Shown one piece after another: positions 15,030 to 27,906 of a stretch of 64,000 nucleotides of DNA (the stretch's first letter is position 1; the number at the start of each line of letters is the position of its first letter). The translations under genes were made by a program, and so were the position numbers. The stretch spans positions 145,752,001 to 145,816,000 of the forward strand of contig CM059584.1 in assembly GCA_030407085.1 (NCBI GenBank), written 5' to 3'. This DNA comes from Trichopria drosophilae. Its lineage: Eukaryota > Arthropoda > Insecta > Hymenoptera > Diapriidae. The notes under the pieces were generated by a model. It had not been told where the DNA came from. It did no database searches and saw nothing but the letters and a program-made list of their open reading frames with translations.

Positions 15030-17415
15030 ATTAAGACGTCAAACATGGCTTAATACTTCGAATATGCAGTTTTCAATTTTATTAAAAAAATATTTTTAAT
15101 TTAGAAGAGATTTTAAGTCACAATAATACTAAAATTGACAAAATAACAAATTTCTATTGGCACTAAAATAAAAGTGTAGAACTTGAAACTTGAACTTTGA
15201 AAAAAGCAAAAGGCCATTGCTGGTTGTACGGGATTATGATTTACTAACCACCTTTTTATCATACAGGAAAATAGCTGAGGTTGCGAGAACTGATGGTAAA
15301 CGATTCTCCGTTATCAGTTCTTTTTAACTGGTCTCTCCAATTTTGTTTAGGTTTCTGACTATGAAAAAATGTATCTGTAGATATTATTACTTCCTGTACA
15401 AATAACATACTAAAATTTTAATAATATGATATCCAAGTTTTAATTCGTAATCAGACACTCCGAAATCCCTGCAGTGACAGATCTCAAACCAAATGAACTT
15501 TCGAAAACTTCATTGCCATATTGGATTCAGCACGTTGAATGTACAAAATTGCTCAAATTACACCCGGATTCGAGATCGGAAACTTCAAAAACCTCCTCGT
15601 GAAAAGATACAATACAATTCCATTAATGTTTAAAATTGAGTCGCTAATTATGAATTTTTTAAATTTAGCTTTTGATTTCTAGTCAGCAACCCAGAAAACT
15701 TGCTGTGACTAGTTAAAACGAAAAATCTGATAAGAACGGTTCATCACTAAATATTGACCAATTAACCGCAAAATGCACAATTTTACCTCGACATCAATTT
15801 TGACCTTTATTTTTCTTGTTTATTTATCTTAAAAGCAATTATGAATAAAAAATCGGAAGTACGTGAATATTCCATTTTGAAGGTCACTACTTTTACTATT
15901 TTTTTCTCAAAAGTATATAAAAACATACCATTTTCATATCATTCATCATATTCACTCAGAATCAATCATAAACGTATACCAGATGTAGTTACTACAGGAC
16001 TCATAGTAGATTTTATTATTTAATGTCTTATTTTAACAAAATGGCGGTCGATACGAAGAAATATTTTGTTATTTTCAAAACTGTACCAAATCACACGCAA
16101 AAAGAGTAAATGTACATGAACAAAACTCATTACAAATTGGTCAGAATCATAGAAATTATGTATAAAATTTCCAAAATTTCGAAGAATTGTACTATTTGAT
16201 GAAAATTGAAAGGATGATAAAATACTAAGAGAGGAGCTAACAGATTGAAATTATTCTAATTCATGAACCACATGAACGGAGTTCTAAGATGGAGTCATTG
16301 ATAGAATTGAAAAAAAAATCAAATAAATCAATTCTTTTCCATATTAGCTGTCGTATTAAATTATATGGATAATATCTATAAAAGGTTAGTAAAATTGGCT
16401 TTGTAAACGACCGTAAGTATCCGAATTAATTAAAATCGATTGAGCTTTCGAAAAATTATCCATCTGGAATGCTGAATAATTTCCCTTTTTTCGAAAAAAT
16501 GTTAACAGAGATTTACGTGGTCTTATGAAGCGCATATAGGTCGGTTGGAGCGATTATCGGGAATCAGGAGTGGTTATTAGACCTGACGTGATAAGGCCTT
16601 GAGGGTCGATTCTCGAAGTCATGCGAAAACGATTGCATGCTATGAACGTCGGAAAAGCGCAATGTTTCAAATCATAGATTAGTAATTCCAAAATCAATCT
16701 AAACTAAGTAAACATATTATTTAACATGAGTTTAATTGTTTAATATTTGTATAATCGTCGTACTCCATATATCTCCCAATTTGTTGGAAAATCCACTTTA
16801 TATCTCGGAGTGAAAATTCACTCTTTTTAGTGAAATTTTTCTTAAACAGTATCTTTTGAAAAATGTCATAAATTTGTATATTGAATTAAGGGAAATAAAG
16901 GTTCTATTTGTTCATAAAATGTTTCACACATCATAGGAAAAAGTCGATACGCATCTCTGGAAAAACGGGAGGGGAAGGTTCCTGAAAACCGCCAGCTGGA
17001 TAATATTAGTCCTTCATAGTGCTTTACTGAGCCAAAGCAGTTTATTAGTATATCGACACAATAATTTTCCTGAATCGCCATTTAGCTTTATTGAGTTTAA
17101 ATATGCTCTGAAAACTATACGAACTAAATCCAGACCTGGTACTGATTACCCGGACTATAAAGTGCTCCAAAGGTTATAAATAAAAGTTGCTGGTAGAAGT
17201 CTTAAATGCAATCTATGCTATTGGAAATAAACAGATGGGCATTTTACATATGAATAACATTGGTCCAGTGTCCAACTGTTGCTTTAACGTATTATTTAAG
17301 TCAATTATTCAGACATTATTAAAAAAATAAATTAGTCATGTTGAGTGGAACATTTTCTTACACTCTGAGCGAAATATGCTATTTTGCTCTCAATATCACT
17401 GCAAACAACAGTTTC
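15030..17415. other. AT-rich non-coding stretch
   Basis: No gene is supported. A fragment of the GAGTGAA family (GGAGTGAAAATTCACTC) lies near 16808. The block 16510-16700 is GC-raised and contains GGGTCGATTCTC, which faintly resembles a pol III B box, but I could not build a tRNA or SINE from it. Confidence 0.45.
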
Positions 17416-17420
17416 TATCT

Positions 17421-17610
17421 CTAGGGAGCAAAATAAGTTTATCCCGTACTCCGAGTGAAAAATAATATTCTTCTCCCTATATAGTGGCATTATCTCACGT
17501 TCTCGAATAGGAAAAAATAATATGTAGAACAAGGACGAATAGGTGTTTGCTGACTCATACGAATGGCGTCAATCTCACACTCGACGATAAACATTTATTT
17601 TGCTACCTAG
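17421..17610. repeat. MITE with CTAGGGAGCAAAATA ends, copy 1
   Basis: The left end CTAGGGAGCAAAATA is mirrored at the right end as TATTTTGCTACCTAG with one mismatch, bounding about 190 bp with no coding capacity. A second element with the same ends lies at 58971-59106. Two independent copies with matching termini support a real non-autonomous DNA transposon family. I could not determine the target duplication; CTAG may itself be part of the site. Confidence 0.6.
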
Positions 17611-17879
17611 TTTCATACCCAACGAAGGAACAGGTTTTATGAAAAGGTAAAACTGTGGCTGCCAATTTGACTACTTTGACTACAAAAAAAAATTACAGGC
17701 TATATGTTATAATGTTAAAATGACAACTTTAGTATAAAAAGTTGATATATCATCTGTCATTTAAATATAGTGAAATGCGTATAATTGAAAGTATCTATGT
17801 ATATTAGTGATAACAATAAAATAACATCTGAAAGAATGATTTATACCCAAAACAGAAGTCTAGTTCATAAATGCACCCT

Positions 17880-18480
17880 CAAACCAGAGTTTTAAATCCT
17901 CTCTTCGGTCACATATTTCTCAAACTCTACCTAAAAGCTTTCACGTATCCATAATTGCTGATTACATAGCATTTCGGGGTAATCGTTCCGTAATCTCTTG
18001 AGCAAAAAAAAACCTTTGGCAAAAGCATCCAACATAATCTGCGATAACCTCTACGAATGAGGCTTAGATGTAAATCCGTGCAAATCTACCTTTTTACAAT
18101 TTAGTACAAGAAGCTGAAAGCAAGACTCAACCGAATTAAAAATCAAAGATACCATTATAGAAAATAATATACTATAAATTATATATATTATAAAAAACAA
18201 TAATATATTTATAACAATGTTTAGTTTTCTGGGAATTATATTTGACTCAAAACTCTCATTCAAAATTCACATTGACATATTAAAAAATATGTCCAACGAT
18301 TACTTAATACACTACAAATAATGACCATGCTGACAAAGGACCCTGAAATGGCCCTGCTCACGAGCACAAAATGACATTCCAATAGTGGTCAAGTCCAACA
18401 TTTTACAGATATGAAGATCTTAATTTATTACGCCAAACGTGAACTTATATCACAGTTGTTTACATACTTATTTATTTACA
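17880..18480 (+). pseudogene. Decayed non-LTR retrotransposon reverse transcriptase (jockey-like)
   Basis: Reverse-transcriptase motifs appear in order across shifting frames. The stretch around 17895-17935 reads like the VLSPLLFNIYL motif (VLNPLFGHIFL). Around 17957-17980 the catalytic YADD box survives only as ADYIAF. Around 18045-18110 the stretch reads YEXGLDVNPCKSTFLQFS, where X is a stop. At 18222-18280 it reads FLGIIFDSKLSFKIHIDIL, the conserved post-catalytic motif of jockey/I-type elements. Several stops and frameshifts and an AT-rich insert at 18150-18215 make it a pseudogene. The fragment covers only the palm and early thumb; no APE endonuclease, Gag or poly-A tail is visible. Confidence 0.7.
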
Positions 18481-19021
18481 TGTTTAATTTTCTGATCGTA
18501 ACATACAGGGCAAAAAAAATCCAAGAATTATCATTCTATATTTATTGCAAAATAGTCGATGACATAAGAAAGATTTGGATCACTTAATACCTTTGAGATT
18601 CTTACAATTACCAAGTGATTTCGTGTGATGACCAGGTATCCTCTGAATATTGTAAATGATAAGTGTTAAAAAATTACAATTTGTTCTGGTTTTAAGCTAT
18701 TTTGAGTACTACAGAAAAAATTGACATAGAAATATTTATCAAGTAGTTCTTCTATGTTGGTATCAAATCCTGTATTGTAGTTGATATCTAACCTAAACAA
18801 TAATCTAAGACATCCTATGCTAATATCAAATCATGGATTTTGGTTCATTTGGTTATTATGCACTGCTTTTACTACTAAGTACTCATGTCATACCATTTGA
18901 CAAAATATCCAGCTTTTCCTTCGTTATTTGCTAGTTGAAAACTTGTAACTTCTTTTATTCAATCATTTATACCTGGCTATCGCTATTGTTTTTGTTACGG
19001 TTTTGAAAAAATATACACATG

Positions 19022-19500
19022 CAGGGTGTCCAAAAGTTGGGTAGCATTATTTCAGCTTTAGATTCTACATAATATTTTTAGTAAAAAAGTCATGTACTAA
19101 AATTGGATCTGCGCCATCAAAGTTGAGTGAGAAGCCAACGACTTTTTTGGATAAAAATCTTAATAAATAAAAAACTTCTTATGCAATAAATTGACTGGTT
19201 TTAAAGTTATTTCGACGATTGAGTACTCATTTTAAAGGTATTTTATTTTTTCCAATTCATATGTATGACATTTTGACCTATAATGAATATTTCTGAAGTA
19301 ATAGACACATACTTTTAAAAAAATGTCAATTTTTCGATTTTTTATGTCTCACTTATTTTGTCAAATAGCTAAAGAAATATTATATAGGAATGATTTGGAG
19401 CGGTTGAAAATATGAAGAATTTGACCTCTTATACGTTAAGTTTCGATCAAGATTGAATCCTGAGAAAACCTCCTAAGATTGTCAAATTATCAGCAAACAA
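19022..19500 (+). repeat. Decayed half copy of the 24380-25321 palindromic MITE family
   Basis: It starts CAGGGTGTCCAAAAGTTGGG after a partial TA and then follows the left arm of the element at 24380. Matching landmarks are TTCTAC, GACCTATAATGAATATTTCT and GATTGAATCCTGAGAAAACC, in the same order and spacing. Only one arm is visible. It has no coding capacity. Confidence 0.55.
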
Positions 19501-19509
19501 TGATATTTT

Positions 19510-22500
19510 AGTCATTGATTTTTTTGTTTTGGATATTTAGTAGCGGATATTTATACCTGTAGTTGGACCGAATGGAGATACTATGAAGAGATCCTTATTT
19601 CGTTCGGAACGGTCTTAGAATGAAATTGTAGGAGAAGTCTCTACTAACTATACAGTACTTCATTTCGATGGAAGACGCAGCGACGCGATGGTTCCTTTGT
19701 TGCTGCAGCTGCAAGACGATACGTAATATATAATATTGGTTGCAAAGGGTTTATCCAAGCACTGGTCTCTACCTCACAAAGGTGATGATACCTTTCTGCC
19801 ATAATAATAACAATAATTGTACAATGTTTATTTAATGGTAATTTAGCAGAATTCTTACTAACAAAAGATTGCGGAGACACAGAGACATTCTGATTTGAAA
19901 AAATAGCATATGTTTTTAAATTGATACACTAAAACGTATTTTAATTGATACACTAAAATATATTTGAAAGGTATGTATTTGAATATTTAATCGTGTTGTT
20001 ATAATTTTTTAAGAAACAACCCATTATAATCTTTCCCGTCCTTAAGTTGTATTCCTACAAAGCACAAGGGCCAATAAAGCCGTTTTTTATCTGTCCGTAA
20101 CCTATTAAATCCTGAACGGGAATTTTTGTTATTATAGTTCTCAAAGTTTGTGTTTTTGAAAAAAAAAAGAATCTAAGACATTTGAATAATATTTTTATAA
20201 ATTATACTACATACATTAGTAGTTTTTGAATTTACTGAATAAATCGAGACACCATTCTTTCCTAAAAGACGAATAAGTGTTTTTCAGTGTCGTCCATCAC
20301 TAAAATTCCTAATGACGGATCCAAAATGGCGGAGTATTTCATAAATTCTACATGATTCATTTTAAACTACCCCGTCTTAGATAATGGATACCGTTGACGA
20401 CGCACCTGCATTCAGTTTTCAAATATTCAAAATGACGAATTCAATATGGTCCATCAATTTTCACAAAATTTACTTTATTTAAATTAATATTTATTACGAT
20501 TACATATTTTATCTCTTGATTATAGTTAATAGTAACAGGTAATACAAATTTTAAAACGTTTGCAAATAAAATGCACACTTTTACTCGTTACAAATAGAAG
20601 ACAAGATAATGTCGCTTTTTTCGTAATATTCACAATTATAATGTCTTGAAAATGGAACCGTTTCAACAATTTTAAATTACATAAAATAAAAAAAAATTTC
20701 TAATATACATATAATTGCATAATTATTACGAAAAAGTATCCGTTTGAGATTTTCATCTAAGTCTCGCTATTTGCGAGAAATAAAATTACCCATTTCAGTG
20801 GCGACTAAATACCGAATCGCGGTTTTAATCAAACTCGCTTTTATCGATGCCGTATTTTCATTAAAAAGCACATATTTCATGAAGAATTCACAATGAATTT
20901 AAAGCTATTCTACGTATTTTTTATGAATGTACGACAAATTTTACTTCCCAAACGCGCAAGAATTCGCGTTTAAAGAATAAATGTCGTAGGTAACCGCATA
21001 TTCACAAAAGATATCTGAAATTGAAAATATAATACTAGTCTATGTTTAATTTAGATTTTATGGACACTTCTGTAAGTGTTTCTTGATTTGTTTCTTTTAT
21101 TTTTTATTTCATAAAATATATTTTTAAAAAATATGCTTCGGATCATCATGTATTTTATGTTATATATTTTTAGCAACAATATTAAAATTTTAATTTTTTA
21201 AATGCGATTCCCGCCGTAGCGGAGGTAAAAGAAAACACACAAGTTTCACTTTTAGAATTCCGTGTCTGAATATATAACTAATATCTTACATAATATATAA
21301 AACAATCCCATCAAAACTATTGGAAACTTTACAAAATTTCTCAACAAAATTTGGATATAATCAACAAAGTACATAGCAATCAATACAGGAATGGAAGGAT
21401 ACGTAATATCTTGCAAGTGCGAGATCTACTAAATTGATTTTCGACGGACTTCGTGTATAATAGAATTTAATAACCTTGAGCTTGATATAGCTATTACGAC
21501 AAAACATACGATAGTGTATTCTATATAAAGCGATTAGTTGGGTCAATTAATCCCTGATAAGGAAGATTGCATCCTAAACTAAATGGAAAAGATCATAATA
21601 AGTTAGTATTATATTTCAGTCTACGACATTATGCGTGTATCGCAATATGTTAATACTGACCTATTATTCATGCTTATAATATCACAATTAGTCAATATTG
21701 AAACAAATAAAAAACCTTCAAACAATTAGGGCGATCTAATCACGCTGAATTAAACAATTTAATTGATTCGTGTGAAGATCAAAAGAAGTTTCAACTCGAA
21801 CACTACAAACTGCTGAAGTTTTAGACATATTTACCAATATATTTTTAGCATTTCATGACATTATTGACATCAAATACGTTTTAGTTATGCAATTCTGCCA
21901 TAACTTTTGTAACATTCGACTATAACAAAACTCAGATTTTTATTTTGGTACCACTTCAACCAACCTTATGGAATTACGTTTCTAAAAATTGCAAAAAAAC
22001 AAAAAATTTTTACAATTTATCGAAGAATCTACAAAATTTTTTTCATATTTTTAAATAAATTTTTACAAAAATGTTATTAGAAAAATTCTAATATGTTCTT
22101 GAATAATTTCTAGGCACTTTTTGTCGTTATTATTTTTGTACAAAAAATCATATATATTGAGTTAAAGCGTCCAGAAATTGTTCATTGAGAGCGTCATTTT
22201 CCGTTTGCGACAATACAGTGGAAGTATAAAAGCAATATTTTATCATAAAATATACATTTTATCCATTTTTATCCTTAGTTTCAACAAACTCCCAACATTT
22301 TAATATCGTCAAAATATTGATAAAAATAAATATTTACACATTTTTTGGCAATTTTTTTAAGTCTTGCGCCATATTGGAACTCTGTTCGGCTAAAACTCAT
22401 CTTCGACATCGGAATCTTTAAGAGCGACCTCGAAAGTACTAGGATATGTTCCTATCAAATTTTTTCAACTTTGATTTCGATCATACATGATTGGAATTGA

Positions 22501-24370
22501 AGGGAAAAAGTGTCATTTCAGAAATTAATTTCAAGGCCTCTTATTGTTAGTTCAGCGCAGCCCCATTTAGTGAAACTATTTTTGAGTATATTCTTTCCAT
22601 TGAAACACGTTAAAATACTAACAAACTACGAAAACTTGCGAATTCCTTAGATTTAGTAAAAAAAAAAACGATTTTTAGAATGCATACTATTTCAAGTATT
22701 ATTTTACCTTCAATCACCTTTCCTTTTTACATAAAACCTTTCAAAAAAGTAAAATTGGACCTCGAATTATAATTATATTTGTATTTAAACATATGCAAGT
22801 TATTTGCAAACTATTTTCATAATGAAGCAAGAATTATTAAAGAAGAGAATTATTTCTTGTATACAAAAATAATTTCTGAATATGTTTTACTTCTTACTTT
22901 TCAGAGATACGTATAAATGTAGTAATTTTTTTGATTAATTTAGTGATAATAGATTTATTAGAATTATACTCACAGATAAATTTAAGTAGTATTGGTGCTA
23001 TAGACCGTATATATGTATATACAGTAGTCTTGGCGTTATAGTAAGACATTTTTAAAATGTACAATTTGACCACCTGCTTAATAACCTTACAAGTTAAGAA
23101 GATCTTGAGAAATGCGCCCGCGGTGACTCGTCTGTAATAATGGGCAGTGAAGTCGGAATTCTTTAATTGCGAAAATAATTGCACTTTTCATGGGCGTACT
23201 ATGACCATATCAAGATGTCATTACTTCTCATTCGACTTTTATTTTTCATTTATTCCTGATTCCCATTACGTTTATTGCGATAACGAGATGAGATAATACT
23301 AAAGATAGCGGAAGATCAGGATGAATAGTATATATGTTACCACCGTCGATTGTTCTCAACTGTACCTGATAACCACACTTTTAAAGAAAAAGAATTCATT
23401 AAGAATTCTTGAATATCTGTGTTAAATCGATACTTACGGTATTTAAAATTATGAAGACCGTAATCAGAGCATTCATAAAGAATTCTTTAAGAACTAATTT
23501 ATGCAATACAAAATGCAACCATTCGTATATAGAATATTCTCCAGTTGTGATATAATTGCTCATGAAATACTCTTTATGAACAAAATGCCGCACGGAATGT
23601 TTTCTAACATTTAGTTGAAGGTATTACTGAAAGAATACTTAAGCGTTCTTTCTAAATCTATGTTCTTATCATAAAATTCGTTTCAATTTTTAATGCTTAA
23701 TTTAATTTTAAAAAGGGCTAATTTGAGGCTTAAATATTGATATTCGTAGCAGTTTCATTCCAATAACTGAATTTTGTCGTTTAATGTAGTTGAATGACAT
23801 AGTTTACTAATACGTTCTAGTTTAATTTGTGTACAGAGTTTTTAATATATGCACTTTCAAGTTTCGCGTAGATAAATCGCGTAAAAAATGATCAAGTACC
23901 GTACAAACGAAAAGTTACTGACATAGCGGATTCGCCTCTCATACTTCGAAAAGTTAAAAGCCTCAACGTTACTGTAAAAATCTCTTAAGAAGTCAACAGG
24001 TCGTAACAAGTATCTTTATGCGTAACTAAATTTTTTTAACGATTCGAAACTTTCAACGTTTTGTAGCAACTTTAACTGTAAGTCGATAAAGTTCCCATTT
24101 AGTTATAATCATAATAGCATGAAAGTATATAAGCGTTTTCTTTTAAAGCGATCATCTTAAAAGAAACCTAAAACATATTATACTACAAAGAATTGCAAAC
24201 ATTCGCCATTACATAATGAAGTCTAGATAAAAACAAAATATTTAGCGAAACACATGAAGGGAGCTTTTTTAACAGTCTCAAAAATTGTTAATAAACAATA
24301 GTTGATAGAACCAAGTAGTTTCGAAAGATAGTAAATCAACTGCACGTGCAATTTCTTGTTAAAGAAATAT
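19510..24370. other. AT-rich non-coding stretch
   Basis: No gene is supported. The open frames at 19644-19880, 22894-23184 (96 codons, minus) and 23399-23593 lack recognisable motifs and have the biased composition of chance frames. Fragments such as AAAATGGCGGAGTA (20330) and TTGCGCCATATTGGAAC (22365) look like pieces of old interspersed repeats. Confidence 0.5.
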
Positions 24371-24379
24371 ATATTTATA

Positions 24380-25321
24380 CAGGGTGATCGGCCAACCATT
24401 ACCCAGCGGCTAACTCTAGATTCTGCAGATAATTCTGAACAACTTTTTCCTCTAAAAAAATGTTCGGGAAGGTAGAGTTTTTAAGTTATTCAACACTAAA
24501 ATTTAGGTGAAAAAATCACATTTGTTGAAATATCTCGACTCGGTTTGAAGGTACCTTAACGAACCGGAGCTCATTTTAAAGATATTTTAAAGCTCTATAA
24601 ATTGTCTTATTGGTTTTTGATCTACAATGAATATCTCTCTTGTTATAGCCATAAAAACGTGATAAATGCCGATTTTTCAGGATTTTCGCGTTTAACTCGT
24701 TTCGACACATAGTTACCGAAATATCACACAGAAAAAAGTTGTAGGCCTTGCAAAAACAAAAATTTTGTGTCCTCTAATACGATGCGATTAAATTAAAACT
24801 GAATCCTACAAGAGCCTCGTAAAGTTGACAAAATACAGTTCGACAAATAAATCGATATTAATAACAAAATGTTATGAAAACGAGTACAAATAGGGTTCAG
24901 TTTTAATTTAATAGCATCGTATTAGAGGACAAAAAATGTTTGTGTTTTCAAGGCCTACAACTTTTTCCAGTGTGATATTTCGATAGCTATGTGTCGAAAC
25001 GAGTTAGACGCGAAAAACCTGAAAAATCGGCGTTTACCCCCGTTTTTATGGCTATAACAAGAGAAATATTCATTGTAGGTCAAAAACTAACACAGCCAAC
25101 TTGTATAGCTTGAAAATATCTTAACAATGAGCTTCGGTTCGTTAAGATACCTTCATACAGAACCGAGATATTTCAAAAAAAGTGATTTTTCCCCCTAAAT
25201 TTTAGTGTTGAATAACTTAAAAACTCTACCTTCCCGGACATTTTTTCAGGGGAAAAAGTTGCTCAGAATTATCTGTACAATCTACAGTTAGCCGCTAGGT
25301 AATGGTTGGCCGATCACCCTG
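24380..25321. repeat. Long palindromic MITE with mariner-type ends
   Basis: The element begins CAGGGTGATCGGCCAACC and ends with its exact reverse complement. It is flanked by TA on both sides, as in the IS630-Tc1-mariner superfamily. The two arms pair almost throughout, with a centre near 24845-24855, so nearly the whole 942 bp can fold into one hairpin. Inner landmarks such as AACGAACCGGAGCTCATT and GATCTACAATGAATATCTCT recur inverted in the right arm. There is no transposase, so movement would depend on an enzyme supplied elsewhere. The half copy at 19022-19500 shows that it is a family. Confidence 0.85.
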
Positions 25322-25329
25322 TATGTTAA

Positions 25330-26200
25330 AGAAGTATATTTGTTTTTTAGTATATAATAGTTATCAACACATGTTCGAGGTCAAGTGCTTTCAAAAAGTT
25401 CTAGACTATTTGAAAATCCATGGAACCAAAGCAAACAAATTTCGGATAAAAACATATAGCCAAGGGTAGAATGTATCGTTATATACGATTAAATCTAATA
25501 CAGAAGAAAATATATGTAGGGCAATTCTTCAAAAAAATTCTTTTGTAAATTCGAGTACTTTTTAACCACTCGAAGTATTTCAATAGATACGCAACGGATT
25601 TTTATAAGTAGCGGTTATTTTCAAAGTTCATTTAATAACTATATTTTAAAAAATTATTGAAGTTTAGGTACCCATCAAAACGAAAAAGATTGAAGATGCA
25701 TTTTTAGTTTATTTATCTCCTTTATGGTCATAACTGCAACGTATCAACTTTCATTGTGCACCTATTGAAACAATTTGAATAGTTAAAAAGCGGTCAAATT
25801 TGCTAAGAATTTGTCTAGGTGTTCTTTTAATGGAACTATTGCTGGTTCCTGTTTATCATATTGGTATATGTATCTATTAATTTATTGCACAGTATCGCAT
25901 TTTTTAATTTCCAATCGTTCTGAATATTGGATAAATATTTTCGTCAATTTAACTACTGATTATTAACGTAAATAAAAACTTATTGTAACTAAAAAAGGAA
26001 ATTTTTTTTTATTACTTTTCTTTCAACTTCTCAATAAATTGTAGTTTAATTTGCCAGGTAGATTTTTTTTAATTCGTGTGTAGCGCATGATGTACGCTAT
26101 GTAAGTACTATAACTAATACAGCTTAAAAGTCTTCGATATTTTTGCAAGTAGTCGTATAAAAATATATTTAAAAAAATAAATAGAATAATTAGGAGGACT
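25330..26200. other. AT-rich non-coding stretch
   Basis: No gene or repeat boundary is recognisable. It separates the palindromic MITE from the Penelope-like relic. Confidence 0.5.
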
Positions 26201-26209
26201 TAAATCCTA

Positions 26210-27160
26210 CAAAAAATTAGAAATGATTCTAATCATATGGTGTTCGGGGAATTAACTCTATGTTTCGGACCACTTTTGTCCCTCTTCAGGAGCTTATAGA
26301 TGATTAATTATGCGAGCTAATTAATGACCGGTTTTTGCATTCGGTCGGCACTTTATACTCTCGGTAAGTGTGGAGAGGGGTATAATTTCGATTTTATTGT
26401 ATGCATAAGATCTTCGATTTATTTAAATTTTTAGCATCCTCCATTTTGTTTAATGCATTATTTTACAGTTTAATATGGTTCATCTCCGGCAGTCTTTGTT
26501 TATTAAAATTATTTTTGGTGTATAAAATCGTAACTTCGTTCATTGGAATCAATTCGTTAATTGAAATCATGATTTTATTCGATCATATGGCCAGTGACAA
26601 CAGTATAGTAGCCTGTGAAGGTCTGCGAATATTAAATTTGTGTTCGTTGACTTTTGTTTTAAGGCTGCATTTTGTCTCACCCACACACGTGGCATCGCAA
26701 TCTTTGCAATGAATGCAATATACAAAATTGTTTTTGTCCATTTTTTATGTAAATCTTTTCCAGTATTGATGATTGAATCTAACTTAGGCTGTATGCCCGG
26801 TACTGTAGCTATCTTCCGTTCTTTGAGTTTTTTTGTTGGAAAAGAAAGACTAGAAATGAACGGTATTTTTAAATAATATTTTTGTTTATTTTTAGACGTT
26901 AAATTATCAGATTATGTTTCATGATTGTAGCTGAGTATTCTATTATTAATTTCATCAATATCGAACATCTTTATTTCAAATTTTTTAATTTACAGAAAGA
27001 AATCCTCAAATCACTGTTTACAAAACAATGTTTGATCAGTCTAAAAATGATCAATGTATTTCCATCACATATAGTAAATTCTGTTAAACTTATTCGTAAC
27101 ATATATTTTCATGGTGCCAATAGTAGACAAAACACAAAAGAAAAACACTTTTGAATTTCC
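26210..27160 (-). pseudogene. Penelope-like element relic, linker and GIY-YIG endonuclease end
   Basis: Reading the minus strand from right to left gives the C-terminal half of a Penelope-like element protein in broken frames. About 26700-26870 reads as the linker after the RT (KLDSIINTGKDLHKKW). About 26620-26700 reads YCIHCKDCDATCVGET followed by SLKTKVNEHKFNIRRPS. This is the PLE endonuclease region, with the GIY and YIG motifs reduced to VY and CVG and with the CxxC-type cysteines retained. About 26400-26530 reads NFNKQRLPEMNHIKL, then MEDAKNLNK near the C-terminus. Several stops and at least one frameshift make it inactive. Upstream homology fades at 27000-27160. The 3' end of this relic is on the left, opposite in direction to the PLE piece at 27553-33815. 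Confidence 0.75.
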
Positions 27161-27344
27161 AAAAAAAATTGTTGAACAATGAAATCAGAGATTTACATGC
27201 ACATTTACAATTTTTTTAATTTCCAGGAACAAAAACTCATTTCAAGTCAGTGTAAACATGCATGATAAGGTCTCAACAACAATACAAATTAGAACGATTT
27301 TCTGAGACACACAAAAAAAAATTCAATACAAAATTTGATAATAT

Positions 27345-27524
27345 CCGAGTAAACGAAAATTCATTGGGCTGATATTTTCCAATTGATAATCATAGAAATT
27401 TATCCAAATTTGATTGAAATTCATTGAAACTCATTTGACTTATTATTTTTGAATTGACTTTCTTAGCTTCTTGAATGAATTTCAATTAAAAAATAAAATC
27501 CCAATGAATTTTCGTTTACTGGGA
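27345..27524. repeat. Short MITE with inverted repeats
   Basis: The left end CCGAGTAAACGAAAATTCAT continues into TGGGC and is mirrored at 27500-27524 (CCCAATGAATTTTCGTTTAC, then TGGG). The 180-bp interior is AT-rich with no frame. It lies between the two Penelope-like relics. I could not identify a clear target duplication. Confidence 0.65.
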
Positions 27525-27552
27525 TGTCTCGTTTACAAAATTTAAATACTAA

Positions 27553-27720
27553 CCAAAACGAAATTACATAAGTATATTTAAGAAAATACATAAGTATTTT
27601 GTTAATTTAACTGATCTATTCAGTAAAATCAATTACACACTTATTAACACCATAAAATCTACGAAACTATTTTTGTTCAATAATGATAATTCGAACATGC
27701 CCATAGCAGAAATCAGACAT
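27553..27720 (+). pseudogene. Penelope-like element, N-terminal fragment left of the DIRS insertion
   Basis: The frame is open from the TAA at 27550 to the DIRS junction at 27720 and ends in NMPIAEIRH. Joined through one shared T to the sequence at 32745, the frame continues without interruption into unmistakable PLE sequence (DRGNVTVSMNREKYINK at 32879-32929). Only the part near the junction is convincingly PLE. The left boundary is unknown, and the more distal residues could be chance frame. Confidence 0.5.
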
Positions 27721-27763
27721 TTGAACGATCAAAGGAACTTACCTGTAAGTGAAGTTCGATCGT

Positions 27764-27906
27764 AATTATATGAAGTCCTCGCTCGAATACATTACAAGTG
27801 TAGATCCTTCTTGCTCCGCCAATCATCACACGTATTTAGAGCTCTGAAAAACAAAGGAGGGGCGGGGCCGACTCCTCGCTTCCCGCCTCGCCGCGCTATT
27901 TCGTCA
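27764..27906. repeat. DIRS left inverted terminal repeat (element 3' end)
   Basis: It is the inverted counterpart of 32603-32744, and both share the GC-rich core GGAGGGGCGGGGCCGACTCC. The left end also has a 43-bp extension (27721-27763) with no counterpart on the right. The outer ~25 bp differ from the right repeat at several positions, and the internal complementary region keeps each version separately. Confidence 0.92.

Noticed and set aside
16866..17081. Minus-strand frame containing FPMMCETFYEQIEPLFPLIQ, faintly like a Harbinger/PIF transposase N-terminal region
   Set aside because: The similarity covers about 20 residues, no downstream nuclease motifs follow, and the frame ends next to a MITE fragment. 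It is too weak to annotate without a search.
22894..23184. 96-codon minus-strand frame
   Set aside because: Composition is dominated by K, I, T and Y, with no domain; consistent with chance in AT-rich DNA.
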